Below, piece by piece: positions 42,270 to 50,997 of a stretch of 64,000 nucleotides of DNA; the first letter of the stretch is position 1, and each line of letters opens with the position of its first letter. Under the pieces are notes generated by a model that was not told the origin of the DNA, did not search any database, and saw nothing but the letters and a program-made list of their open reading frames with translations. The stretch is taken from NCBI RefSeq assembly GCF_036347135.1, contig NZ_CP108938.1:3534001-3598000 (forward strand). The letters are read 5' to 3'. The position numbers and the translations under genes are program-made. The stretch comes from Streptomyces sp. NBC_00775 (lineage in GTDB: Bacteria; Actinomycetota; Actinomycetes; Streptomycetales; Streptomycetaceae).

Positions 42270-43252
42270 TCGACCTCTCCGATCTTCAGCATCTGACGCA
42301 TGTACACGGCGACCACGCCCAGCAGCAGGAGCACGGTCAGCAGGGCGATCGCCGATCCCTGCGCGTAGTCGTTGACCACGAACGCACGGTCGTACGAGTA
42401 CGTGGTGAGCAGCTGGAACTCGGCCTCCGGGTGGCCGCCCCGCATGACGAAGACCTGGGGGAAGACGCCCATGTCCCAGATGACGGAGAGGGTCGTGAGC
42501 ATCACGATGATCGGCTTGAGGATCGGCAGCGTGACGTAACGGAAGACGCCCCAGGCGCCCGCGCCGTCGAGGCGTGCCGCCTCCTCCAGCTCCGCCGGCA
42601 CCTGGGTGAGTCCCGCGCTGAGCGTGATGACGACGAACGGCACCGCGCCCCACACCACCAGGAGCATGATCACGGCCAGGCCCTGGGTGCCGCTGGCGAA
42701 CCAGTTGTGGCCGACCATGTCGACGCCCGGCAACTTGCTGAGCAGCGCGTTGAAGACGCCGTAGTCGGAGTCGAAGAGCCACTTGAAGACCGTGGTGGCC
42801 ACGATGATGGGCATGCCCCAGCTGGCCACGAGCACGATGTTGATGAGTGTCTTCACCCAGCCGGAGACCCGCTGGAGGAGCAGCGCGATCAGCATGCCGA
42901 TGACCATCGTGAAGATGACGGAGCCGCCCGCGAAGACGATCGTCCGGACGACCACCGCCCAGAACTCGCTGTCCCCCAGCACCTTGCCGAAGTTGTCGAA
43001 GCCGACCGACTCGGCCGGCTGGAAGCCCCAGAGCTGGGACTGCCCGAACTTCTGGAAGGACAGCGTGACCAGCCGGACCAGCGGATAGCCGAGGACCAGC
43101 GCGAGAATCAGCAGACAGGGGGCGAGCAGCGCCCAGGGGACGGCTGCCCCGCCGTTCGTCCGCTTTCTCCGTGGCTGCTCCGGCGCGGCCGATGGTGGTG
43201 GCGACTGCCGCGCAGGCGGCACTTTGGCAGTGGTCGTTTCAGCGGCACTCAT
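42266..43252 (-). CDS. dasB: Chitobiose ABC transporter permease DasB
   Basis: Protein of 328 residues of the MalF type, with a Pro-rich cytoplasmic N-terminus of about 40 residues and six spans. The first span is VPWALLAPCLLILALVLGYP. The EAA loop reads PAELEEAARLDGAGAWGVFR. The ATG at 43252 (MSAAETTTAK) was chosen. The gap to dasA (155 bases) carries four copies of GGTCGTACGGG and a large hairpin, which probably limits read-through from the abundantly expressed dasA. Confidence 0.94.
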   Translation of the reverse strand: MSAAETTTAKVPPARQSPPPSAAPEQPRRKRTNGGAAVPWALLAPCLLILALVLGYPLVRLVTLSFQKFGQSQLWGFQPAESVGFDNFGKVLGDSEFWAVVVRTIVFAGGSVIFTMVIGMLIALLLQRVSGWVKTLINIVLVASWGMPIIVATTVFKWLFDSDYGVFNALLSKLPGVDMVGHNWFASGTQGLAVIMLLVVWGAVPFVVITLSAGLTQVPAELEEAARLDGAGAWGVFRYVTLPILKPIIVMLTTLSVIWDMGVFPQVFVMRGGHPEAEFQLLTTYSYDRAFVVNDYAQGSAIALLTVLLLLGVVAVYMRQMLKIGEVE

Positions 43253-43277
43253 CCGCGCGCTCCTCAGCGGTACCTCA

Positions 43278-43402
43278 GGTCGTACGGGTCGTACGGGAAG
43301 CAAGCCCCGCCCGCGACCGGGTCGTACGGGAGGCTCACCCCCCGGTCGTACGGGGAGCAGGGCCCCGCGCCTCCGCGAGGGAGGACCGACGGGGCCCTGC
43401 TC
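43278..43402 (-). repeat. GGTCGTACGGG repeats and stem-loop in the dasA-dasB gap
   Basis: Four copies of GGTCGTACGGG lie at 43278-43288, 43287-43297, 43320-43330 and 43344-43354; each contains the palindrome CGTACG. GAGCAGGGCCCC (43355-43366) pairs with GGGGCCCTGCTC (43391-43402) around a 24-base loop, 6 bases past dasA. The hairpin resembles an attenuating terminator inside the operon. Confidence 0.8.
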
Positions 43403-43407
43403 TCAGG

Positions 43408-44691
43408 TCACTTGGTGTTGATGACCTTGTCGATCGCGGCGTCCGCTTCCTTCGCGGCGTCCGCGACCGACTTCTTGCCGGTGCCGATGTTCTGCAGCAT
43501 GGTCTGCAGGACCTGGGCCTTCTCGACCTGGCCCCAGCCCGGTGCCATCGGGACGAACCAGTTGGACTCGGCCGCCGTGGCCGGGACCACCGTGGCCGGG
43601 TCGTTCTTCAGGGTGGCGAGGTCGGTCTTGTTGTTGGGCAGGTTGCCCTTGCCCATCAGGCCCTTCTGGCCCTTGGCTCCGGTGAACGCGTTGATCCACT
43701 CGGCGGCGACGGCCTGCGCCTTGGACTTCACCGGTACGGCGAGGTCGGAGCCGCCGAGGAAGACGGGGAGGTTCTTCCCGGACGGGCCGGGCATCACGAA
43801 GTTCTCGAGGTTGCCCTTGAGCTTGCCGGTCTTGTCGTTCTTCGGGTCCTCGGAGGTCGCGCCCTCCCAGGCCGCGCCGAAGATCATGCCGGACTTGCCC
43901 TGGCCGTAGACGATGTAACGGTCGGACTCGTCCTTGGTCTTGTCGCCGTGCATGTACTTGTCGACGACGTTCTTGAACTCGGTGAGGCCCTTGATGGACT
44001 CGGGCGAGGAGAGGTTGCCCTTCCACTGGCCGCCGTCTTCCTTCGCGATGGAGCCGCCGGCGTCGTAGACGAAGGACATGGCCGCGTACCAGTCACGGGT
44101 GGGCTGGTACCAGGCGCTGAACTTGTCGCCCTCCTTCTTCTGGATCTTGTCCAGGGTGGAGGTGAGCTCCTTGTACGTCTTCGGGGCGGACTTCACGCCG
44201 ACCGAAGCGGCGAGGTCCTTGCGCCAGTTGCCGACGCGGCCACCGGCGTAGTACGGGACGCCGTAGGTCTTGCCGTCGTAGGTGACCGAGGCCTTGAGGC
44301 CGTCGAGCCAGGCGTCCGACTGCTCGAACTTCGAGGCGTCGAGGGGAGCGAAGGCGCCCTTGACCATGTAGCCGAGCATCTCGGTGTTGCCCATCTCGAC
44401 CACGTCGGGGGCCTTGTCGGTGGCGAGGACCGCGTCGAGCTTGGTGTTCTTGTCCGGCCAGCCGTAGTACTCGTGGTTGATCTTGATGCCGGGGTGCTTC
44501 GCCTTGATCGCCGTGTCGGCGGCCTTGACCAGCTCGGGCCAGTTGTTCTGCGCGTCGACGGTGAGCCAGACGGTCAGCTCCTTGGCGTCCGCGCCCTTGT
44601 CCGACCCCCCGGACTTGTCGTCACTCCCGCACGCCGCGATGGAGACCATCATGCCCGCGATACCGATCGCGGCTATCAGCTTGCGCTTCAC
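43408..44691 (-). CDS. dasA: Chitobiose-binding lipoprotein DasA
   Basis: Protein of 427 residues, GTG start with GAGGAGGG upstream. The lipoprotein signal ends in VSIAACG, Cys near residue 20. The MalE-like fold is indicated by LTVWLTVDAQNNWPELV, IKINHEYYGWPDK, PDVVEMGNTEMLGYMVKGAF, YGVPYYAGGRVGNW and FLGGSDLAVPVKSK. It captures chitooligosaccharides outside the membrane for DasB-DasC. Transcription runs leftwards from a gap with dre elements shared with dasR. In S. coelicolor, dasA links GlcNAc uptake to development. From memory, SCO5232. Confidence 0.95.
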   Translation of the reverse strand: MKRKLIAAIGIAGMMVSIAACGSDDKSGGSDKGADAKELTVWLTVDAQNNWPELVKAADTAIKAKHPGIKINHEYYGWPDKNTKLDAVLATDKAPDVVEMGNTEMLGYMVKGAFAPLDASKFEQSDAWLDGLKASVTYDGKTYGVPYYAGGRVGNWRKDLAASVGVKSAPKTYKELTSTLDKIQKKEGDKFSAWYQPTRDWYAAMSFVYDAGGSIAKEDGGQWKGNLSSPESIKGLTEFKNVVDKYMHGDKTKDESDRYIVYGQGKSGMIFGAAWEGATSEDPKNDKTGKLKGNLENFVMPGPSGKNLPVFLGGSDLAVPVKSKAQAVAAEWINAFTGAKGQKGLMGKGNLPNNKTDLATLKNDPATVVPATAAESNWFVPMAPGWGQVEKAQVLQTMLQNIGTGKKSVADAAKEADAAIDKVINTK

Positions 44692-44768
44692 GCCACCCTC
44701 CTCAGGGATGCCATAAACCCCCCTGCTCCCTGCGGTGACATACGACGCGTACCGCCCGTGGGGCCGGG

Positions 44769-44792
44769 ACTGGACCAATGGTGTAGACCAGT
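44769..44792 (-). promoter_or_regulatory. DasR operators upstream of dasA
   Basis: AATGGTGTAGACCAGT (44777-44792) matches the dre consensus in the TAGACCAGT half. ACTGGACCAAT (44769-44779) overlaps it as a second degenerate half-site. They lie about 80-100 bases before the leftward dasA start. Confidence 0.8.
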
Positions 44793-44849
44793 ACGGGGAG
44801 CTTGGCCTAGACCTAGGGGGGTGTCAAGGCGTTCACAGGCACTCCGACC

Positions 44850-45860
<1,011 letters not shown>

Positions 45861-45884
45861 CGGGCCTCTGGTGGATCACCGTAC

Positions 45885-45914
45885 TCAAGTGCCCCCAGAA
45901 ATAAGCCACTTGAG
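45885..45914 (+). terminator. Stem-loop after dasR
   Basis: CTCAAGTG (45885-45892) pairs with CACTTGAG (45907-45914) around a 14-base loop, 25 bases after the dasR stop. The stem is only moderately stable, so read-through to cstA is conceivable. Confidence 0.55.
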
Positions 45915-45958
45915 GTAGTGCACGTGGTGTAGCGCAGCTCCTCTTCCTGCTCTACGGT

Positions 45959-45983
45959 CCTCCCGTCACCCATGGACGGGAGG
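45959..45983 (+). promoter_or_regulatory. Stem-loop covering the cstA ribosome-binding site
   Basis: CCTCCCGTC (45959-45967) pairs perfectly with GACGGGAGG (45975-45983). The right arm contains the Shine-Dalgarno sequence GGGAGG of cstA, whose GTG is at 45991. Folding would hide the site, suggesting translational control. Confidence 0.6.
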
Positions 45984-45990
45984 ACGACCC

Positions 45991-48183
45991 GTGCGCACCG
46001 AAAGCCCTGAAAACCCTGAAATAGCATCCCCTCGCAAGGCAACGCCCCGCACCATCGTCATCTGGACCCTCGTCGCGCTGGTCGGCGCCACGGGCTGGTC
46101 CGTGCTCGCCCTCGCCCGCGGCGAGAACGTCTCGGCCGCCTGGATGGTGGCCGCGGCCCTCGGCACGTACGCCATCGCCTATCGCTTCTACGCGAAGTTC
46201 ATCGCGTACAAGGTGCTCAAGGTCGACAAGACCCGGGCCACCCCCGCGGAGCGGCTGAACAACGGCATCGACTTCCACCCGACGGACCGGCGCGTGCTGC
46301 TCGGTCACCACTTCGCGGCGATCGCGGGCGCGGGCCCGCTGGTCGGACCCGTACTGGCCGCGCAGATGGGCTACCTGCCCGGCACCATCTGGATCATCGT
46401 CGGCGTGATCTTCGCGGGCGCGGTCCAGGACATGGTGGTGCTGTTCTTCTCCACCCGCCGGGACGGCCGCTCGCTCGGGCAGATGGCCCGCGAGGAGATC
46501 GGCCCGTTCGGCGGCGCCGCGGCCCTGCTCGCCACCTTCGCCATCATGATCATCCTGCTCGGCGTGCTCGCGCTGGTGATCGTGAACGCGCTGGCGCAGT
46601 CGCCGTGGGGCACCTTCTCGATCGGGATGACCATTCCGATCGCCCTGCTCATGGGCTTCTACCTGCGGGTACTGCGGCCGGGACGCGTCGCCGAGGTGTC
46701 GCTGATCGGCGTCGCGCTCCTCCTGCTCGCCCTCGTCGCCGGACGCTGGGTCGCCGAGTCCTCCTGGGCCGGCACCTTCACCCTCGCCCCCTCCACCCTG
46801 GTGATCTGGCTGGTGGCGTACGGCTTCATCGCCTCCATCCTCCCCGTCTGGATGCTCCTCGCCCCCCGCGACTACCTCTCCACCTTCATGAAGATCGGCA
46901 CGATCGCGCTGCTCGCGCTGGGCGTCGTGATCGCGCTGCCGACGCTGAAGATGGACGCGGTCACCGACTTCGCCCGACACGGCAACGGGCCGGTCTTCGC
47001 GGGCTCGCTCTTCCCCTTCGTCTTCATCACGATCGCCTGTGGTGCGCTCTCGGGCTTCCACTCGCTGATCGCATCCGGCACGACACCCAAGATGATCCAG
47101 AAGGAGACGCAGGTCCGGATGATCGGGTACGGCTCCATGCTGATGGAGTCGTCGGTCGCGATCATGGCCCTCGTCGCCGCGTGCATCATCGACCCGGGCC
47201 TGTACTTCGCGATGAACGCGCCGGCCGGAGTCATCGGCACCACGGTCGAGTCGGCGTCGCACGCGGTCGCGGGCTTCGGCTACACGATCTCCCCGGCGGA
47301 CCTCGCGCAAGCCGCCCACCAGGTCGAGGAGCAGACCCTGCTCTCCCGCACCGGCGGCGCGCCCACCCTCGCCGTCGGCGTCTCGGAGATCTTCTCCAAG
47401 GTCACCGGGGGAGGTCTGCGCGCCTTCTGGTATCACTTCGCGATCATGTTCGAGGCCCTGTTCATCCTGACCGCGCTCGACGCGGGCACCCGCGTGGGCC
47501 GGTTCATGCTCCAGGACATGCTGGGCAACGTCTACCGCCCCTTCAAGAACGTGAGCTGGAAACCCGGACTCGTCATCACCAGCGCCATCGTGTCCGCCCT
47601 GTGGGGCTATTTCCTCTGGGTCGGCGTCCATGAACCGCTCGGCGGCATCAACCAGCTCTTCCCGATCTTCGGCATCTCGAACCAGCTGCTCGCGGCGGTC
47701 GCCCTGGCCGTCTGCACGACCCTGCTCGTGAAGTCGGGCCGCCTCAAGTGGGCCTGGATCACCGGCGTTCCACTCCTCTGGGACGCCACGGTCACCCTCA
47801 CCGCCAGCTACCAGAAGGTGTTCTCCAGCGACCCGCGCGTGGGCTTCTTCAAGCAGCGCTCGGTCTACCAGGACGGCATCGACGCGGGAAAGGTCCTGCC
47901 ACCCGCCAAGAGCATGGACGACATGCACACCGTCGTCACCAACTCCACGGTGGACGGCATACTTTCGGCCATTCTCGCCGTCCTCGTCGTCGTCGTGATC
48001 GCGGACGCGGCCCGGGTGTGCGTCCGGCACGTACGCCGCCCGGCGCTGTCCACGCTCAGCGAGGCGCCGTACGTGGAGTCGAAGATCGTCGCTCCGGCCG
48101 GGCTGATCCCGACCAGGGAGGAGAAGACGGAGAAGGCGGGGGAGGCGGAGCGCGATGCGGTCGGCGCTGAAACGGGCGGTTAG
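45991..48183 (+). CDS. cstA: Carbon starvation protein A (pyruvate/peptide transporter family)
   Basis: Protein of 730 residues with about 16-18 hydrophobic spans. CstA landmarks include DFHPTDRRVLLGHHFAAIAG, GAGPLVGPVLAAQMGYLPG, FITIACGALSGFHSLIASGT, MIGYGSMLMESSVAIMALVA and ALDAGTRVGRFMLQDMLG. In enterobacteria CstA/BtsT proteins take up pyruvate and peptides on starvation and need the small partner YbdD, which is the next gene here. A stem-loop masks the ribosome site before the GTG. It sits beside the mctC pair, so carboxylate uptake may be a shared theme. Confidence 0.94.
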   Translation: MRTESPENPEIASPRKATPRTIVIWTLVALVGATGWSVLALARGENVSAAWMVAAALGTYAIAYRFYAKFIAYKVLKVDKTRATPAERLNNGIDFHPTDRRVLLGHHFAAIAGAGPLVGPVLAAQMGYLPGTIWIIVGVIFAGAVQDMVVLFFSTRRDGRSLGQMAREEIGPFGGAAALLATFAIMIILLGVLALVIVNALAQSPWGTFSIGMTIPIALLMGFYLRVLRPGRVAEVSLIGVALLLLALVAGRWVAESSWAGTFTLAPSTLVIWLVAYGFIASILPVWMLLAPRDYLSTFMKIGTIALLALGVVIALPTLKMDAVTDFARHGNGPVFAGSLFPFVFITIACGALSGFHSLIASGTTPKMIQKETQVRMIGYGSMLMESSVAIMALVAACIIDPGLYFAMNAPAGVIGTTVESASHAVAGFGYTISPADLAQAAHQVEEQTLLSRTGGAPTLAVGVSEIFSKVTGGGLRAFWYHFAIMFEALFILTALDAGTRVGRFMLQDMLGNVYRPFKNVSWKPGLVITSAIVSALWGYFLWVGVHEPLGGINQLFPIFGISNQLLAAVALAVCTTLLVKSGRLKWAWITGVPLLWDATVTLTASYQKVFSSDPRVGFFKQRSVYQDGIDAGKVLPPAKSMDDMHTVVTNSTVDGILSAILAVLVVVVIADAARVCVRHVRRPALSTLSEAPYVESKIVAPAGLIPTREEKTEKAGEAERDAVGAETGG

Positions 48184-48367
48184 CCGCACGGGAAGGGGAA
48201 TTCGCTGGTACGTAAGGGAGTTGACGGACGAATCCGCCTACGACCGCCATGTCACCCACCTGCGGAAGGACGATCCGGACACACCCGTACCCTCGCGCCG
48301 TGAGTTCGAACGATGGCGGACGGACCGTCAGGAGCGGGACCCGCGCCAGGGGTTCCGCTGCTGCTGA
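48155..48367 (+). CDS. ybdD: YbdD/YjiX family small protein
   Basis: Protein of 70 residues of the YbdD group: GIRWYVRELTDESAYDRHVT, then HLRKDDPDTPVPSRREFERW ending with RQGFRCC. The final double Cys is notable. In E. coli this family is required for CstA-type pyruvate uptake. It overlaps the cstA 3' end by 29 bases in another frame, supporting coupled expression. The gap after it to 48496 appears to contain the promoter of the next pair. Confidence 0.87.
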   Translation: MRSALKRAVSRTGRGIRWYVRELTDESAYDRHVTHLRKDDPDTPVPSRREFERWRTDRQERDPRQGFRCC

Positions 48368-48495
48368 AGCCAACACCGGCCGCCCACACGAACCCTCCAC
48401 ATCCGCTATGCGGACGGGGGTTCCATAAAGGCGGAACCGTCGCCTAGATTGCCTGCGCGTTACACAGGTGATCAGTGAGGGGACGGAGCCGCCGT

Positions 48496-48759
48496 ATGTC
48501 AGATGTGCCTGAAGTGAAGCCACCGGTGGTGACGCCGGTCCGTGTAGTGATCGCCCTCTGTCTGTCCGCACCGTTCGTGGCGATGCTGTGGGTCGGCTCG
48601 TACGCGAAGACGGACCCGGCCTTCATAGGCATCCCGTTCTTCTACTGGTACCAGATGCTGTGGGTGATCATCTCGACCGCCCTCACGATGACCGCGTACC
48701 AGCTGTGGCAGCGTGACCAGCGGGCCCGCGCCGCCGCGAAGGGCGGTGTCGAAGCATGA
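48496..48759 (+). CDS. DUF3311 family membrane protein (MctC partner)
   Basis: Protein of 87 residues with two membrane spans: VVIALCLSAPFVAMLWVGSY and MLWVIISTALTMTAYQLW, linked by DPAFIGIPFFYWYQ, the DUF3311 signature. The C-terminus (QRDQRARAAAKGG) is cytoplasmic and basic. It is coupled to mctC by a four-base ATGA overlap, and two-gene DUF3311-symporter units are widespread; it may stabilise the symporter. The ATG at 48496 was chosen; an upstream GTG at 48475 is in frame. Confidence 0.9.
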   Translation: MSDVPEVKPPVVTPVRVVIALCLSAPFVAMLWVGSYAKTDPAFIGIPFFYWYQMLWVIISTALTMTAYQLWQRDQRARAAAKGGVEA

Positions 48760-50366
48760 AGGACGGCGTGAACGGCGTGGCACTCGCCGTCTTCATCTTC
48801 TTCTTCCTGGCCGTCACGGTCATGGGCTTCCTGGCCGCGCGCTGGCGCAAGGCGGACGACGAGCACAGCCTCGACGAATGGGGCCTGGGCGGACGGTCGT
48901 TCGGCACCTGGATCACTTGGTTCCTGCTCGGCGGCGACCTCTACACGGCGTACACCTTCGTCGCCGTACCGGCCGCCATCTACGCGGCGGGCGCGGCCGG
49001 CTTCTTCGCGGTTCCGTACACGATCCTGGTCTACCCCCTGATCTTCACCTTCCTCCCCCGCCTGTGGTCGGTCTCCCACAAGCACGGATACGTGACGACG
49101 TCGGACTTCGTGCGCGGCCGCTTCGGCTCCAAGGGGCTGTCCCTCGCCGTGGCCGTCACCGGCATCCTGGCCACCATGCCGTACATCGCGCTCCAACTGG
49201 TCGGCATCCAGGCCGTGCTGGACGTGATGGGCGTGGGCGGCGGCGAGAACACGAACTGGTTCGTGAAGGACCTCCCGCTCCTCATCGCCTTCGGCGTGCT
49301 GGCGGCCTACACCTACTCCTCGGGCCTGCGCGCCCCGGCGCTGATCGCGTTCGTGAAGGACACCCTGATCTACATCGTGATCGCGGTGGCCATCATCTAC
49401 ATCCCGATCAAGCTGGGCGGCTTCGACGAGATCTTCAAGGCGGCGAACGACAAGTACACGGCGGCGGGCGCCGGCGGAATCGTCCCCGCCGAAGCGAACC
49501 AGTGGACGTACGCCACCCTCGCCCTGGGCTCGGCACTCGCGCTCTTCATGTACCCGCACTCGATCACGGCGACGCTGTCGAGCCGCAGCCGCAACGTCAT
49601 CCGCCGCAACACCACGATCCTCCCGCTCTACTCCCTGATGCTGGGCCTGCTGGCCCTCCTCGGCTTCATGGCGATCGCGGCCGGGGTGAAGGTCACGAAC
49701 GGCCAACTCGCCATCCCCCAGCTCTTCGAGACCATGTTCCCGGACTGGTTCGCGGGCGTGGCCTTCGCCGCGATCGGCATCGGTGCGCTCGTCCCCGCGG
49801 CGATCATGTCCATCGCCGCCGCCAACCTCTTCACCCGCAACATCTACAAGGACTTCATCAAGCCGGACGCGACCCCGCAGCAGGAGACCAAGGTCTCCAA
49901 GCTGGTCTCGCTCCTGGTGAAGGTGGGCGCGCTGGTCTTCGTCCTGACGATGGACAAAACCGTCGCGATCAACTTCCAGCTCCTCGGCGGCATCTGGATC
50001 CTCCAGACGTTCCCCGCCCTGGTGGGCGGCCTGTTCACCCGCTGGTTCCACCGCTGGGCACTCCTCGCCGGCTGGGCCGTGGGCATGCTCTACGGCACGC
50101 TCGCCGCGTACGGGATCGCCTCCCCCACCCAGGATCACTTCGGCGGCAACTCGAAGGAGATCCCTGGCATCGGGGAGATCGGCTACATCGGCTTCACGGC
50201 GTTCGTCCTCAACGTGGTCGTGACCGTGGTCCTCACCTTCGCCCTCCGGGCCTTCAACGCCCCCGACGGCGTGGACGAAACGTCCCCGGAGGACTACACG
50301 GCGGACGCGGCCACCCCGAGCGTCGAGGCGAAGCTGCCGCCGGCGACAGCGGAGGCGACCCCCTAG
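48756..50366 (+). CDS. mctC: Monocarboxylate uptake permease MctC-like (sodium:solute symporter)
   Basis: Protein of 536 residues, SSS family with about 13 spans. Landmarks: DEWGLGGRSFGTWITWFLLG, DLYTAYTFVAVPAAIYAAGA, RFGSKGLSLAVAVTGILATM, PYIALQLVGIQAVL, MYPHSITATLSSRSRNVIRR and AIGIGALVPAAIMSIAAANL. In Corynebacterium, MctC imports acetate, pyruvate and propionate. The C-terminal Ala/Pro/Glu-rich tail is unremarkable. It ends close to a lone copy of the dispersed repeat, followed by the long nrdA leader region. Confidence 0.92.
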   Translation: MKDGVNGVALAVFIFFFLAVTVMGFLAARWRKADDEHSLDEWGLGGRSFGTWITWFLLGGDLYTAYTFVAVPAAIYAAGAAGFFAVPYTILVYPLIFTFLPRLWSVSHKHGYVTTSDFVRGRFGSKGLSLAVAVTGILATMPYIALQLVGIQAVLDVMGVGGGENTNWFVKDLPLLIAFGVLAAYTYSSGLRAPALIAFVKDTLIYIVIAVAIIYIPIKLGGFDEIFKAANDKYTAAGAGGIVPAEANQWTYATLALGSALALFMYPHSITATLSSRSRNVIRRNTTILPLYSLMLGLLALLGFMAIAAGVKVTNGQLAIPQLFETMFPDWFAGVAFAAIGIGALVPAAIMSIAAANLFTRNIYKDFIKPDATPQQETKVSKLVSLLVKVGALVFVLTMDKTVAINFQLLGGIWILQTFPALVGGLFTRWFHRWALLAGWAVGMLYGTLAAYGIASPTQDHFGGNSKEIPGIGEIGYIGFTAFVLNVVVTVVLTFALRAFNAPDGVDETSPEDYTADAATPSVEAKLPPATAEATP

Positions 50367-50394
50367 CCGCCGGACGGGTGCGGACGGAGGGATT

Positions 50395-50413
50395 GCGCAG
50401 TTCCCCGCGCCCC
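50395..50413 (-). repeat. Dispersed intergenic 19-mer, locus 5
   Basis: GCGCAGTTCCCCGCGCCCC is an exact inverted copy of the 19-mer found at 1.3, 4.6, 6.8 and 23.9 kb. It lies 29 bases after mctC; unlike the other loci, no paired second copy or tail block is present. Confidence 0.8.
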
Positions 50414-50650
50414 TTCAATGCCGCAGACGCCGTACGGCCGAAGGGGACGGGTCGGGGGCGTCCGCCCGCAGCGGCTGGCGCGTCAACGCCGAGCCCTTGA
50501 AACCCCACCGATTCCGCGCCAGACCGAGGACGGATACCCCCGACCCGGCCCCGACCCACAACAAGCCACAGCGGCCACCAGACGGGCCGCCGGACACAAT
50601 CCGGCGGCCCGCACTCATGCCCCTGACACATCCCGCTGCTCACCTACGAG

Positions 50651-50708
50651 TTGACGCTCCAGCACACTCCGTAGCACTCCCCGACACCAACGCGACACAA
50701 CATGTGGT
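50651..50708 (+). promoter_or_regulatory. nrdAB promoter with candidate NrdR box pair
   Basis: TTGACG (50651-50656) can serve as -35, with TAGCAC (50672-50677) as a weak -10. ACACTCCGTAGCAC (50664-50677) and ACACAACATGTGGT (50695-50708) are offset by 31 bases, the usual helical spacing of paired NrdR boxes. The second fits the NrdR consensus reasonably and the first poorly. Confidence 0.4.
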
Positions 50709-50870
50709 GGTGCTCCCGCAGCCCGGCACAAGATGTATGCTCATGCTCGCTGTCGCCGCAGGGGAATCCGGTGCGAATCCGGAACTGTCCCGCAACGGTG
50801 TACTTGTGTGTGTTCGCGTACCCGCGTGCACACACTCGCGTCAGTCCGAGGACCTGCCGACAGCGCGCCC
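50690..50870 (+). ncRNA. Cobalamin (adenosyl-B12) riboswitch upstream of nrdA
   Basis: The conserved core GGGGAATCCGGTGCGAATCC (50761-50780) continues with a GGAACTGTCCCGCAACGGTG stretch. The 3' element TCAGTCCGAGGACCTGCCGA (50841-50860) completes the family pattern. The RNA lies 130 bases before the nrdA GTG in the leader. In S. coelicolor this riboswitch represses the oxygen-dependent class Ia reductase genes when B12 is available, leaving the B12-dependent class II enzyme in charge. Ends are approximate. Confidence 0.93.
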
Positions 50871-50997
50871 CGGCCACCCGGCCCGGGCGCCGACGACGTC
50901 CGGGCCTCGCGGAATGGGCCGGTGGACGCGACGCCGTGCGCGCTCGTGTGCCCCGCCGCTTTCCCCTGGCCCCGTGCCGAGCGAGGGAGAGCCCCAA

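Noticed and set aside
45952..48189. 745-codon open frame on the minus strand
   Set aside because: It is exactly antisense to cstA, with Arg/Glu/Gly/Asp-rich composition and no hydrophobic core. GC-rich codon usage leaves long stop-free antisense frames.
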